A DNA stretch of 64,000 bases from Propionivibrio soli (GTDB lineage Bacteria > Pseudomonadota > Gammaproteobacteria > Burkholderiales > Rhodocyclaceae), in assembly GCF_025770765.1 (NCBI RefSeq), contig NZ_JANZKY010000018.1:1-64000 (forward strand). Direction: 5' to 3'. Made by a program: the position numbers and the translations under genes. The notes under the pieces are model-generated. The model saw only the letters and a list, made by a program, of their open reading frames with translations, was not told the DNA's origin and did no database searches. This document shows, piece by piece, positions 19,593-29,238 of this stretch (its first letter is position 1; the number at the start of each line of letters is the position of its first letter).

Positions 19593-20033
19593 GTGCAGTT
19601 TCCAATCCGGATACAACTGCGCCGCTCCCGCCTTCTCCTCGCCAGCGTTACAGCCATGCACGGAGCAGCGGCGATTTGCCTCTTGGCTTTGCCGCTTCCG
19701 GTTACTCTGCGTTTCCTGCTTCTCATCTTGGTTTCGATTCCGACACTGTTTGTTTGGCGCCGCCCCTCAATAGCAGGTCTGCGCATAACAAGCGCGGAGT
19801 GTGCCGAGTGGATTCTCCAAGATGGTCAGGCTCTAGCGCTTACGGTTCTTCCTGAAACGTCGGCGACCCGTTATTGGGTTGCCCTGCGTGCCCGTATTGA
19901 GGACCGAAAACTGGTGGCAAGTGCAGCCTTGCTGCCCGATCAAATGACTTCAGCGGAGTTTCGGCAACTCCGAGTCTGGCTGCGATGGCACCGTGAAAAA
20001 CGGCCGACAGCGAAAGTTGCCGCAGACTCTTAA
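19593..20033 (+). CDS. YgfX-like membrane protein
   Basis: A 146-residue protein with two close hydrophobic segments ([20 protein letters not shown] and [17 protein letters not shown]) and a soluble C-terminal half containing WILQDGQ and LPDQM...[10 protein letters not shown]. This layout matches the YgfX family, in which the E. coli member was proposed as a cell-division toxin. Homologues lie between fabF and nadB or rpoE in many betaproteobacteria. The start is a GTG at 19593. It overlaps the convergent nadB stop by 4 bases. Function here is inferred from family and context only. Confidence 0.6.
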   Translation: MQFPIRIQLRRSRLLLASVTAMHGAAAICLLALPLPVTLRFLLLILVSIPTLFVWRRPSIAGLRITSAECAEWILQDGQALALTVLPETSATRYWVALRARIEDRKLVASAALLPDQMTSAEFRQLRVWLRWHREKRPTAKVAADS

Positions 20034-21613
20034 AGGGGGCGCGGGAAATGCCGTCGGAGGACCGTGTTTTCAGGCGTGGGAAGCATTCCCGGATAATCGC
20101 GGCTGAAATGCAGGCCACGGCTCTCTCGGCGCTGCAAGGCGCAGCGAACGATAAGATCCGCTGTGACAACGAGATTGCGAAGTTCGATAAGATCGTGGCT
20201 GACCCGGAAGTTTGAGTAGTACTCGTCGATTTCCCGTGTCAGTAAGCGGATCCGATGCTGAGCTCGTTGCAGACGCTTGGTGGTGCGCACGATGCCGACG
20301 TAGTCCCACATGAAGCGTCGCAACTCGTCCCAGTTGTGGGAAATGACGATCTCCTCGTCGGGGTCCGAAACGCGACTCGCATCCCACTCGGGTAGATCCG
20401 GCAAGCTCATCGCCGGCTGCGCGAGGATGTCGTTCACTGCAGCTTCCGAGAACACGAGGCACTCGAGAAGAGAGTTGCTCGCCAATCGGTTTGCGCCATG
20501 CAACCCGGTACAGGACGCTTCTCCCGCCGCATAAAGACCCGGGATGTTCGTCCGGGCATGCAAGTCAGTCACGATTCCGCCGCAGGTATAGTGGGCCGCC
20601 GGTACGACAGGAATGGGCTGCCGGGTTATGTCAATGCCGAACTCCAGGCAGCGGCGAAGAATGTTTGGGAAATGCTCTTGCAGGAATTCGGCGGGCTTGT
20701 GCGAAATGTCGAGATAGACACAGTCAAGCCCCCGTTTCTTCATCTCGAAGTCAATCGCCCGGGCCACTACATCGCGTGGAGCAAGCTCGGCACGTGAGTC
20801 GTGTTCCGGCATGAATCGGGTCCCGTCCGGCAGCTTGAGAAGGCCACCTTCGCCGCGCACGGCTTCGGAAATAAGGAAGGATTTCGCTTGTGGATGGTAC
20901 AGGCAGGTGGGATGAAACTGAATGAATTCCATGTTGGCTACACGACAACCTGCTCGCCACGCCATGGCAATGCCATCACCCGTTGAGGTATCGGGGCTGG
21001 TCGTGTACAGATAAACCTTGCCCGCGCCGCCAGTGGCGATAAGAGTGTGCGGAGCGCCAATAGTGACCACCTCTCCGCTGACGGTGTCCAAGGCATAGGC
21101 TCCATAGCAGCGCTTTGCTGCCAGTCCCAATTTGTCCCCTGTTATGAGGTCGATGGCGATATGGTCTTCGAGCACTGTGATGTTCGGTTCCTGCCGAACC
21201 TTGTTCGTCAACGTATCTTGGACGGCCATGCCCGTTGCGTCTGCAACGTGAATGATTCTTCGCGCGCTGTGACCGCCTTCGCGCGTCAAGTGGTACCCGC
21301 CTTCCTCGCGGGTGAAGGGAACGCCTTGTTCGATCAGCCATTCGATGGCTCGGCGCCCATTCTCGATGACAAAACGCGTTGCCTCAGGGCTATTCAGGAA
21401 TGCTCCCGCGGTAATCGTGTCCCGAATATGGGCCTCGATCGAGTCTTGACTGTCCAGCACCGCCGCGATTCCCCCCTGCGCACGGCTGGAAGCACTCTCT
21501 TCAAGGCTGCGCTTGCTGATCAGGCCGACCTTATGGGTTTTTGCAAGTCGCAGAGCTGCCGATTGGCCTGCGAGCCCGCCGCCAATAACGAGAACGTCAA
21601 AACGAAGTGCCAC
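20030..21613 (-). CDS. nadB: L-aspartate oxidase
   Basis: FAD enzyme that oxidises aspartate to iminoaspartate, the first step of NAD synthesis. The FAD-binding motif [20 protein letters not shown] is at the N-terminus, [11 protein letters not shown] follows, and [17 protein letters not shown] is the C-terminal FAD motif. It has about 527 residues. I place the start at the GTG at 21613, with AGGGA upstream, because conserved sequence begins there. The frame continues 43 codons further, but those residues are not family-like. Confidence 0.94.
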   Translation of the reverse strand: MALRFDVLVIGGGLAGQSAALRLAKTHKVGLISKRSLEESASSRAQGGIAAVLDSQDSIEAHIRDTITAGAFLNSPEATRFVIENGRRAIEWLIEQGVPFTREEGGYHLTREGGHSARRIIHVADATGMAVQDTLTNKVRQEPNITVLEDHIAIDLITGDKLGLAAKRCYGAYALDTVSGEVVTIGAPHTLIATGGAGKVYLYTTSPDTSTGDGIAMAWRAGCRVANMEFIQFHPTCLYHPQAKSFLISEAVRGEGGLLKLPDGTRFMPEHDSRAELAPRDVVARAIDFEMKKRGLDCVYLDISHKPAEFLQEHFPNILRRCLEFGIDITRQPIPVVPAAHYTCGGIVTDLHARTNIPGLYAAGEASCTGLHGANRLASNSLLECLVFSEAAVNDILAQPAMSLPDLPEWDASRVSDPDEEIVISHNWDELRRFMWDYVGIVRTTKRLQRAQHRIRLLTREIDEYYSNFRVSHDLIELRNLVVTADLIVRCALQRRESRGLHFSRDYPGMLPTPENTVLRRHFPRPL

Positions 21614-21815
21614 GTCGGAGTCCCTGAAGTTGAGGCGGACTACTATATCACGCGCTTCCTGCCGAATTAAGCGCTGAGGAGCTGGTGATCCATCCCTTGG
21701 GAGCGTGAAGACCACGTGAATGCAAAGGTTATGCACGATCACGGCGTCGAAATTGCGGTTGCGTTATACTCTGTCGGTACGCATAGAACCGAGTCCGACA
21801 GGGAATCCATAAAGC

Positions 21816-22415
21816 ATGAACGAACGCGAAATTGACCAGGAATTGGTCGAGCGCGCACAGGCAGGCGACAAGCAGGCTTTCGAGCAGTTGGTGGAGAAGT
21901 ACCAGCGCAAGCTTGGGCGCTTGTTGTCGCGCTTCATACGGGACCACGCCGAGGTTGAGGACGTTTCCCAGGAGGCGTTCATCAAGGCGTATCGCGCATT
22001 GCCGTCATTTCGCGGCGAGAGCGCGTTTTACACATGGCTGTATCGAATCGGCATCAATACCGCCAAAAACTATTTGGTGGCCAAAGGGCGGCGTGCTCCG
22101 ACCTCAACCGATTTCGACGCTGATGAAGCCGAAACCTTTGAAGACGCGGATCAGTTGCGGGATATCAATACACCTGAGCGGCTGCTGCAGTCGAAGCAAA
22201 TCGGGCAGACAGTCAATGCTGCGATGGAAGCGTTGCCGGAGGAGTTGCGCAATGCGATTGTGTTGCGTGAGATCGAAGGGCTGAGCTACGAAGAAATCGC
22301 CGAAGAGATGAATTGCCCGATCGGAACCGTTCGGTCGCGGATTTTCCGCGCGCGGGAAGCCGTTGCCGAGAAGCTTCGACCGCTGCTCGACACGGCGCCG
22401 GACCATCGCTGGTAG
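21816..22415 (+). CDS. rpoE: RNA polymerase sigma factor RpoE (ECF)
   Basis: Envelope-stress sigma factor of 199 residues. Region 2 (EQLVEKYQRKLGRLLSRFIRDHAEVEDVSQEAF) and region 4 (LREIEGLSYEEIAEEMNCPIGTVRSRIFRARE) are both complete. It is normally held by the anti-sigma factor RseA with RseB, but neither gene follows here: rseC begins 7 bases after the stop. Divergent from nadB with 202 bases between. Confidence 0.96.
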   Translation: MNEREIDQELVERAQAGDKQAFEQLVEKYQRKLGRLLSRFIRDHAEVEDVSQEAFIKAYRALPSFRGESAFYTWLYRIGINTAKNYLVAKGRRAPTSTDFDADEAETFEDADQLRDINTPERLLQSKQIGQTVNAAMEALPEELRNAIVLREIEGLSYEEIAEEMNCPIGTVRSRIFRAREAVAEKLRPLLDTAPDHRW

Positions 22416-22422
22416 TTTTTGC

Positions 22423-22875
22423 GTGCTTCTCAGCGAAAGCGAGCTTCACTCTCCGCCCGGTATCGACGCCAGTGGGACTGTAATTGCGGTCGATGGCGGG
22501 TACGCTACCGTTCGCGTGAACGATGTGGGGTGCGGGCGGTGCCACGAGGAGGGCGGGTGCGGCGGGAACAACATCGGCCGCATGCTTTGCAGTGATTCAC
22601 GAAGCTTCGACGTATTGAATGACGCCGGCGCCGAAGTCGGGGAAAAAGTGACGCTAACGGTTCCTGTGGGCGCCGTTCGGCGGGTTGCTGCTGCGGCTTA
22701 CGGCATTCCGCTCATGGCCCTCTTTGCGGGAGCCGGCTTTGGTATGTTCGCCGCCGGTGACGGAGGAGCGATTGGCGGGGCTGTTGCCGGGCTTTTGGTG
22801 GGGTTTGTCACGCTTCGTTCCGGCGTAGTTCAACGCTATCTCCAGCAACCCGGAAGACCTTATATCCGCCATTGA
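22423..22875 (+). CDS. rseC: RseC/MucC-family protein
   Basis: A roughly 150-residue membrane protein. The N-terminal soluble part has a cysteine cluster (GCGRCHEEGGCGG), and two membrane spans follow (AAAYGIPLMALFAGAGFGMF and GAIGGAVAGLLVGFVTL). This matches the RseC/MucC family, linked to sigma-E regulation and to SoxR reduction. I start at the GTG at 22423, 7 bases after rpoE. Its place between rpoE and mucD supports the call. Confidence 0.82.
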   Translation: MLLSESELHSPPGIDASGTVIAVDGGYATVRVNDVGCGRCHEEGGCGGNNIGRMLCSDSRSFDVLNDAGAEVGEKVTLTVPVGAVRRVAAAAYGIPLMALFAGAGFGMFAAGDGGAIGGAVAGLLVGFVTLRSGVVQRYLQQPGRPYIRH

Positions 22876-22942
22876 TTTTCTCGCGGCCGCTCACATGTCG
22901 TCCGCAACAGTCGTTTTTCACTTGCGGAGGGTTCGCCTCTCT

Positions 22943-24370
22943 ATGAAACACATCCTTGCGGCGTTTTTTCTTGTCGTGCTTTCCTTGGCCGCCCAAGCAC
23001 AAGGCAGGTCATTGCCGGATTTTTCAGAGTTGGTCGAACGGCAGGGGCCGGCCGTGGTAAACATCAGCACGACGCAGATCGTCCGTGGAGGTTCTCGTGG
23101 AGAGCAGCCGTCTTTTCCGGAAGACGATCCGATGGCGGAGTTATTCCGCCGTTTTTTTCGTGGGCAACCGGGGATTCCGGGCTTGCCGAATAAGCCAAGA
23201 GAGTTCGAGAGCCGTTCCTTAGGCTCCGGCTTCATCGTGAGTGCCGATGGCTATATCCTTACGAATGCTCACGTTGTGGATTCGGCTGATGAAATCACCG
23301 TGCGTCTGACGGACAAAAGGGAACTCAAAGCCAAGGTCATCGGGGCAGATAAAAGAACGGACGTAGCACTGATTAAGGTTGATGCGACTGGTTTGCCGAC
23401 TGTACGGATGGGTGATCCCAATGTGCTTCGTGTCGGAGAATGGGTTGTGGCGATTGGATCACCATTCGGATTCGAGAACAGCGTTACGGCGGGTATCGTG
23501 AGCGCGAAGGGCCGGTCGCTGCCGCAAGAGAATTTCGTCCCGTTCATCCAGACAGATGTCGCTGTGAACCCGGGTAACTCCGGGGGACCCTTGTTCAACA
23601 TGAACGGCGAGGTGGTCGGCATCAATTCGCAGATCTATAGCCGTTCCGGTGGCTTCATGGGTATTTCCTTCGCAATCCCGATCGACGTCGCGATGGATAT
23701 CCAAAACCAGTTGAAGGCGAACGGCCGTGTGAGTCGAGGACGGATCGGCGTTGTAATCCAAGAGGTGACGAAGGACTTGGCAGAGTCGTTTGGTTTAAGC
23801 CAGCCTCAGGGCGCCGTGGTCAATGCGGTTGAGAAAGACGGGCCGGCCGAAAAGGCAGGGATCGAGCCTGGAGACATTATTCTGAAATTCGACGGCAAGG
23901 CCGTCGCGAGCTCAGGAGATCTGCCCCGCATCGTTGGCGGAACGAAGCCTGGGGCAAAGGCCACGGTGCAGGTATGGCGAAAAGGCGCGGTGCGTGACCT
24001 TAATATAGTGGTGGGTGAAACGCCTGAAGAAAAGCAGACGGTACGTGTCGGACGGGCAGGAAAAGCGCCCGAGCAGGCTGCAAACCGGCTCGGCCTAGTT
24101 GTCTCTGAACTGACTCCCGAACAGAAGCGTGAATTGAAAGTGAATGGCGGACTCGTCGTCGACGATATTCGGGGGAATAGCGCGCGGGCGGATTTGCGCG
24201 TCGGCGACATAATCCTTGCCTTGATTGCTCGTGGCGAAACGACCGAAATCAGGGGCGCGGAGCAGTTCAACAAGCTTCTTGCGCAATTTGATCGCACAGC
24301 GAATGTGACGTTGCTGGTAAAGCGCGGGGAATTGCAGACCTTTGTTACGATCAAGGGGCTCCCGAAGTGA
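22943..24370 (+). CDS. mucD: Periplasmic serine protease MucD/DegP family
   Basis: HtrA-type protease and chaperone for misfolded envelope proteins, 475 residues. A Sec signal peptide (MKHILAAFFLVVLSLAAQA) is followed by the catalytic triad: His in TNAHVV, Asp in KRTDVALI, Ser in NPGNSGGPL. Two PDZ domains follow (about residues 260-350 and 390-475). The ATG at 22943 has GGAGGG upstream; an earlier start would disrupt the signal peptide. Downstream of rpoE and rseC, as in the MucD locus. Confidence 0.94.
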   Translation: MKHILAAFFLVVLSLAAQAQGRSLPDFSELVERQGPAVVNISTTQIVRGGSRGEQPSFPEDDPMAELFRRFFRGQPGIPGLPNKPREFESRSLGSGFIVSADGYILTNAHVVDSADEITVRLTDKRELKAKVIGADKRTDVALIKVDATGLPTVRMGDPNVLRVGEWVVAIGSPFGFENSVTAGIVSAKGRSLPQENFVPFIQTDVAVNPGNSGGPLFNMNGEVVGINSQIYSRSGGFMGISFAIPIDVAMDIQNQLKANGRVSRGRIGVVIQEVTKDLAESFGLSQPQGAVVNAVEKDGPAEKAGIEPGDIILKFDGKAVASSGDLPRIVGGTKPGAKATVQVWRKGAVRDLNIVVGETPEEKQTVRVGRAGKAPEQAANRLGLVVSELTPEQKRELKVNGGLVVDDIRGNSARADLRVGDIILALIARGETTEIRGAEQFNKLLAQFDRTANVTLLVKRGELQTFVTIKGLPK

Positions 24371-24633
24371 CTGGCGCTGTTGGTAGCAGGAGGATCGAAC
24401 TGAGGCTTCTCTCGCGGACTTATTGTCACCTTTGCGAGGAAATGGAGGCTGCGCTGCTTCCTCTCATCGAAGGGAAGGCTGTCAGCCTCGTCGTGGTCGA
24501 TGTGGACAGTGACCCAACTTTGGAAGAGCGCTACGGCGAGTCGGTCCCCGTGCTTCTTCACGAAGAACATGAGTTGTGCCGCCATGTGCTGAATGCCGCC
24601 AAAGTCCGTGATCATTTGGACGAAATCCGCTAG
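24367..24633 (+). CDS. Glutaredoxin-like thiol protein
   Basis: An 88-residue thioredoxin-fold protein of the glutaredoxin family with a CxxC site ([12 protein letters not shown]) and the cis-proline region [13 protein letters not shown]. It belongs to the short family found beside mucD and lepA in betaproteobacteria. The partner is unknown. The GTG start overlaps the mucD stop by 4 bases (GTGA), so translation is probably coupled. Confidence 0.8.
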   Translation: MTGAVGSRRIELRLLSRTYCHLCEEMEAALLPLIEGKAVSLVVVDVDSDPTLEERYGESVPVLLHEEHELCRHVLNAAKVRDHLDEIR

Positions 24634-24660
24634 AATCCGCGTTTTACGACAAATCGAACA

Positions 24661-24687
24661 AAGGGTGCCTGCCGGCACCCTTTTTTT
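24661..24687 (+). terminator. Intrinsic terminator between the glutaredoxin gene and lepA
   Basis: AAGGGTGCC, loop TGCC, GGCACCCTT form a 9-pair stem followed by a T run ending at 24687. It lies 28 bases after the glutaredoxin stop and only 14 bases before the lepA ATG, so any transcript entering lepA from upstream must pass through it. Confidence 0.85.
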
Positions 24688-24701
24688 CAGTGCCGCCTCG
24701 C

Positions 24702-26492
24702 ATGCAACGGATCCGTAACTTCTCCATCATCGCTCATATCGACCACGGGAAATCGACGCTCGCCGACCGCATCATCCACTTGTGTGGGGGGTTGTCGGAT
24801 CGCGAAATGGAGGCCCAAGTCCTCGACTCAATGGACATTGAGCGCGAGCGTGGGATCACGATTAAGGCCCAGACCGCTGCCCTCCAGTACAAGGCGCGCA
24901 ATGGCGAGGTCTATAACCTGAATCTCATCGACACGCCGGGACACGTGGACTTCTCCTATGAAGTCTCGCGTTCGCTTTCCGCGTGCGAGGGAGCGCTTCT
25001 TGTCGTCGATGCTTCGCAAGGGGTTGAGGCGCAAACAGTGGCCAATTGCTACACGGCCATCGACCTTGGTGTCGAGGTCCTTCCGGTCCTGAACAAGATC
25101 GACCTGCCTTCTGCCGCACCGGACAATGCGAGGACGGAAATCGAGGACGTCATCGGCCTCGACGCATCGCACGCGATTCTCGCCTCCGCCAAAACGGGCT
25201 TGGGCGTCGAGGATATTCTGGAAGCAATCATCGAGCGCATCCCGGCTCCGAAAGGCGATGTCGACGCTCCGCTCAAGGCGTTGATCATTGATTCCTGGTT
25301 CGATAACTATGTCGGCGTCGTGATGCTCGTACGCGTTGTTGATGGTTGCCTTCGTCCCAAAGACCGCATTCGTCTCATGGCGCATGACTCGACGTATCTG
25401 TGCGAGCAGGTCGGGGTTTTTACGCCCAAGGCGATGCAGCGGGACGCCCTCTCTGCCGGCGAAGTGGGGTATGTGATTTCGGGCATCAAGGAGCTTCAAG
25501 CGGCCAAAGTCGGGGATACCGTAACGCTGGCCGATCGCTCCGCATCGGAACCGCTGCCAGGATTCAAGGAGATCAAGTCGCAGGTGTTCGCGGGCCTGTA
25601 TCCCGTCGAGGCCAATCAATACGATTCCTTGCGCGAATCACTGGAAAAGCTGAAACTCAACGATGCGTCCCTGCATTACGAGCCGGAAGTCTCGCAAGCG
25701 CTCGGCTTCGGCTTTCGTTGCGGCTTTCTCGGCCTGCTCCATATGGAGATCGTGCAGGAACGGCTGGAGCGTGAGTTTGACCAGGATCTGATCACCACTG
25801 CGCCGACGGTCGTTTATGAAGTCCTTATGCGTGACGGGTCGGTGGTCGAGGTCGAGAATCCGGCAAAGCTGCCCGAATTCACCAAGATCGACGAAATCCG
25901 CGAACCGATCATTACGATTACGGTCTTCGTCCCCCAAGATTACGTCGGCAACGTTATCACCCTGTGCAATCAGAAGCGTGGCAATCAGGTGGATATGACC
26001 TACCATGGCCGACAGGTTCAGCTCGTGTATGAAATGCCGATGGCCGAGGTGGTCATGGACTTCTTCGACAAACTGAAGTCCGTTTCGCGCGGCTACGCCT
26101 CGCTTGACTACGACTTTAAGGAGTTCCGGGCCGCCGACGTGGTGAAACTCGACATCCTGATCAATGGCGAGAAGGTCGATGCGTTGTCGATGATCGTGCA
26201 TCGGGCAAATTCGGTCTTCAGGGGACGGGAGCTTGCGGCCAAGATGCGGCAGCTGATTCCACGCCAGATGTACGACGTGGCAATTCAGGCCGCGATCGGT
26301 TCCAATATCATCGCGCGCGAAAACGTGAAGGCATTGCGCAAGGACGTGCTCGCAAAATGTTATGGCGGGGACATTACTCGCAAGAAAAAATTGCTTGAGA
26401 AACAAAAAGCCGGCAAGAAACGAATGAAACAGGTCGGCTCGGTCGAGATTCCGCAGGAGGCGTTCCTTGCCGTACTGCGTATCGGAAAGTAG
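24702..26492 (+). CDS. lepA: Elongation factor 4 (LepA)
   Basis: Ribosomal GTPase that acts on stalled or back-shifted translation and in 30S assembly. It has 596 residues. G1 is [10 protein letters not shown]3 DTPGH, G4 NKIDLP; the C-terminal LepA-specific domain ends in [21 protein letters not shown] start at ATG 24702 ([14 protein letters not shown]), matching E. coli; an upstream GTG at 24690 would add 4 residues. No Shine-Dalgarno sequence is seen, because the space is taken by the terminator. Confidence 0.96.
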   Translation: MQRIRNFSIIAHIDHGKSTLADRIIHLCGGLSDREMEAQVLDSMDIERERGITIKAQTAALQYKARNGEVYNLNLIDTPGHVDFSYEVSRSLSACEGALLVVDASQGVEAQTVANCYTAIDLGVEVLPVLNKIDLPSAAPDNARTEIEDVIGLDASHAILASAKTGLGVEDILEAIIERIPAPKGDVDAPLKALIIDSWFDNYVGVVMLVRVVDGCLRPKDRIRLMAHDSTYLCEQVGVFTPKAMQRDALSAGEVGYVISGIKELQAAKVGDTVTLADRSASEPLPGFKEIKSQVFAGLYPVEANQYDSLRESLEKLKLNDASLHYEPEVSQALGFGFRCGFLGLLHMEIVQERLEREFDQDLITTAPTVVYEVLMRDGSVVEVENPAKLPEFTKIDEIREPIITITVFVPQDYVGNVITLCNQKRGNQVDMTYHGRQVQLVYEMPMAEVVMDFFDKLKSVSRGYASLDYDFKEFRAADVVKLDILINGEKVDALSMIVHRANSVFRGRELAAKMRQLIPRQMYDVAIQAAIGSNIIARENVKALRKDVLAKCYGGDITRKKKLLEKQKAGKKRMKQVGSVEIPQEAFLAVLRIGK

Positions 26493-26502
26493 GGGAGACT
26501 AA

Positions 26503-27291
26503 GTGAATTTTGCGTTGATTCTATTTTGCCTGCTCGTGGTCACGGGAGCTGCCTGGGCCGCGGATGTGCTGGTTTTCCGCAAGCGGCGGGCTCACGGTGC
26601 TAAAGACCCTTGGTGGGTGGAATATGGGGCTAGTTTCTTTCCGGTCATCCTGCTTGTTTTCGTTCTGCGTTCTTTCGTTGTCGAGCCGTTCAAGATTCCT
26701 TCGGGATCGATGATTCCCACGCTTCAAGTGGGCGATTTCATTCTCGTCAATAAGTTCACATACGGGATTAGGCTGCCGGTGATCAACAAGAAGATCATTG
26801 ACGTGGGTGAACCCAAGCGCGGTGATGTTATGGTGTTTCGCTACCCAGAAGACCCGTCACTCGACTACATCAAGCGCGTTATCGGCGTTCCTGGCGATAA
26901 AGTCGAGTATCAGAACAAGCGGCTTACTATCAACGGCAAACCGGTCGAAACGACTCGCATCGACGATTATCTTCACCCGGAACGCTTGTATTACTCGAAG
27001 CAATTCGTAGAGAAGACCGACGGTGTTGAGCACCAGATTCTCAACGATGATGATGCACCAGCATTTATCTCCGACGTATCGCGGTTTCCTCAGCGCAACA
27101 ATTGCCTCTACAATAACTCCGGTGTCATTTGCACTGTTCCGCCAGGCCACTTTTTCATGATGGGCGATAATCGGGATAACAGCCGCGATAGCCGTTTCTG
27201 GGGTTTCGTTCCGGAGGAGAACATTGTTGGCAAGGCGTTTTTCATCTGGCTTAATCTGGGCGATCTGAAACGGATCGGCTCGTTCAAATAG
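26503..27291 (+). CDS. lepB: Signal peptidase I
   Basis: Inner-membrane protease that removes signal peptides from secreted proteins, 262 residues. Two N-terminal membrane spans precede the catalytic serine in IPSGSMIPTL and the lysine in YIKRVIGVPGDKV; MMGDNRDNSRDSR is the third family box. GTG start at 26503 with GGGGAG upstream, 10 bases after lepA. The lepA-lepB pair is widely conserved. Confidence 0.96.
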   Translation: MNFALILFCLLVVTGAAWAADVLVFRKRRAHGAKDPWWVEYGASFFPVILLVFVLRSFVVEPFKIPSGSMIPTLQVGDFILVNKFTYGIRLPVINKKIIDVGEPKRGDVMVFRYPEDPSLDYIKRVIGVPGDKVEYQNKRLTINGKPVETTRIDDYLHPERLYYSKQFVEKTDGVEHQILNDDDAPAFISDVSRFPQRNNCLYNNSGVICTVPPGHFFMMGDNRDNSRDSRFWGFVPEENIVGKAFFIWLNLGDLKRIGSFK

Positions 27292-27303
27292 GGGAGGTCC
27301 GCT

Positions 27304-27660
27304 GTGAAAAACCAGCGTGGTGTTGCGCTTTCTGGAGTACTGTTCTGGGGTATCGTCATCGCCTTGTTGGCGGTGCTGGGAATGAAGGTGGTGCCCGAGT
27401 ACGTCGACTATTTCAAGGTCGTCAAGAGCGTCAAATCGATTGCCGCCGATTCGTCCGGGAAAACAGTGCCAGAAATTCGCGCCGCTTTCGATCGGTATGC
27501 GGATGTTAACTACCTGAAAGATATCAAGGGCACGGACCTCGATATTTCCAAGGACGGGAACCGCGTTGTGATCGCATTTGCATACGAGCGGCGCATTCCG
27601 CTTTTCTACAACGTTAGCCTGTTGATCGATTTTGAAGGTTCGTCGGCAGGGCGCGACTAG
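27304..27660 (+). CDS. DUF4845 family protein
   Basis: A 118-residue protein with one N-terminal membrane span (GVALSGVLFWGIVIALLAVLGMKVVPEY) that resembles a type IV pilin-like leader, and a small periplasmic domain (KGTDLDISKDGNRVVIAFAYERRIPLF). It matches the DUF4845 family, usually encoded between lepB and rnc. Its function is unknown. GTG start with GGGAGG upstream. Confidence 0.85.
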   Translation: MKNQRGVALSGVLFWGIVIALLAVLGMKVVPEYVDYFKVVKSVKSIAADSSGKTVPEIRAAFDRYADVNYLKDIKGTDLDISKDGNRVVIAFAYERRIPLFYNVSLLIDFEGSSAGRD

Positions 27661-27665
27661 AGCGA

Positions 27666-28334
27666 ATGGCAACCCGGCTGGAGCAGGCGTTAGGCTTCCG
27701 TTTCAACAATAGCTCGCTGCTGCAGATTGCACTGACGCATCGCAGCCACAGTTCGCCGCACAACGAACGGCTGGAATTTCTTGGCGATTCAATTCTGAAC
27801 GCCACGATTGCCCGGCAACTTTTTGATCGTTTCCCTGACCTACCGGAAGGTGATCTGTCCCGCCTACGTGCTAATCTCGTCCGGCAGGACAGCTTGCATC
27901 GCCTCGCCGTTTCCTTGTCGCTCGGAGATGCTCTCCGTTTGGGCGAAGGGGAACTGAAGAGTGGCGGCGCGCAACGACCGTCAATCCTTGCCGATGCTCT
28001 CGAGGCGGTATTTGGAGCCGTCTGGCTTGATTCAGGGTTGGAAGCGGCGAGTGAGGTCATTGGACGGTTGTATGCTGAGTGGCTAACCGCAATCGTCCCA
28101 GGGCAGCCGATCAAGGACGCCAAGACGCGCTTGCAGGAACTTTTGCAGGGGCGGCGTCTTCCGTTACCAAAGTACGCGCTTGCCCGTGCGTCCGGCGAAG
28201 CACATGCACAGCAGTTCACCGTCGTCTGTGAAATCGAAAGCCTTCGGGTGTGCACAGAGGGATATGGCAGCAGCCGCCGTGCGGCCGAGCAAATGGCGGC
28301 GGAAAGCGCGTTGAAAAGGTTGCAGGAACCATGA
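27666..28334 (+). CDS. rnc: Ribonuclease III
   Basis: Double-strand-specific endoribonuclease for rRNA precursors and mRNA, 222 residues. The signature NERLEFLGDSIL carries the metal-binding acids. A C-terminal double-stranded RNA-binding domain spans about 150-220 (TRLQELLQGRRLPLPKY to RAAEQMAAESALKRL). It overlaps era by 4 bases, the standard rnc-era arrangement. Confidence 0.97.
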   Translation: MATRLEQALGFRFNNSSLLQIALTHRSHSSPHNERLEFLGDSILNATIARQLFDRFPDLPEGDLSRLRANLVRQDSLHRLAVSLSLGDALRLGEGELKSGGAQRPSILADALEAVFGAVWLDSGLEAASEVIGRLYAEWLTAIVPGQPIKDAKTRLQELLQGRRLPLPKYALARASGEAHAQQFTVVCEIESLRVCTEGYGSSRRAAEQMAAESALKRLQEP

Positions 28335-29215
28335 GCGAAATGAGATCAGGGACGATTGCCATCGTTGGGCGCCCGAACGTCGGTAAATCAACGCTCATCA
28401 ATCGACTGATCGGCGAGAAGATCAGCATTGTGTCTCGTAAGGCACAGACGACGCGCCATCGGATCATGGGTATCCTGACGAACCCGGATGCTCAATATGT
28501 TTTTGTCGACACGCCGGGATTTCAGACCAAGCACAAAAACGCTCTGAACCGGGCGATGAATCGCGGCGTTACCCGCGCGCTTGCCGATGTAGACGTTATC
28601 GTCATGATGATTGACAGCGAGCGTTTCGACGAGCGCGATGAGGCCGTCGTAAAGCTCTTGCCGAGCGACCGTCCTGTCCTTCTTGCCGTGAATAAAACTG
28701 ATCTTTTCAAGGATAAGACGGCACTCCTGCCGCTACTCCAGAAGCTCTCTTTGAAGCATGACTTTGCTGCCATCGTTCCGGTCAGCGCGGCGAAGGGGGC
28801 GCAACTTAAGGACCTGCTTGCTGAAATTCGCAAGCATTTGCCAAACGAGGAACTACTTTTCGGTGAGGATGAGATCACCGACAAGAGTGAGCGTTTCCTG
28901 GCGGGCGAGTATATTCGCGAGAAGCTATTCCGTTTGATCGGAGACGAACTGCCATACGCGGCAACCGTCCAGATCGACAAGTTTGAGGTCGAAGGCGCCC
29001 TGCGTCGGATCAGTGCGACCATCGTTGTCGACAAAGCCCCGCACAAGGGCATTGTGATCGGCAAGGGTGGGGAAATGCTGAAACGAATTGCCAGCGAGGC
29101 GCGACAGGACATGGAACGCTTGTTCGATGGCAAAGTGTTTCTCGAAGTGTTCGTCAAGGTCAAATCCGGGTGGGCCGACGATGAGCGCCTTCTCAAGAGT
29201 CTCGGCTACGAGTAG
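28331..29215 (+). CDS. era: GTPase Era
   Basis: Essential GTPase in 16S rRNA maturation and 30S assembly, 294 residues. G1 is GRPNVGKSTL, G3 DTPG, G4 NKTD; a C-terminal KH domain follows (GIVIGKGGEMLKRIASEARQDME). The ATG at 28331 overlaps the rnc stop (ATGA); a longer upstream frame lies inside rnc and is not conserved. Confidence 0.97.
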   Translation: MSEMRSGTIAIVGRPNVGKSTLINRLIGEKISIVSRKAQTTRHRIMGILTNPDAQYVFVDTPGFQTKHKNALNRAMNRGVTRALADVDVIVMMIDSERFDERDEAVVKLLPSDRPVLLAVNKTDLFKDKTALLPLLQKLSLKHDFAAIVPVSAAKGAQLKDLLAEIRKHLPNEELLFGEDEITDKSERFLAGEYIREKLFRLIGDELPYAATVQIDKFEVEGALRRISATIVVDKAPHKGIVIGKGGEMLKRIASEARQDMERLFDGKVFLEVFVKVKSGWADDERLLKSLGYE

Positions 29216-29238
29216 AGCAGACGGGGCAGGGCGCTGAT

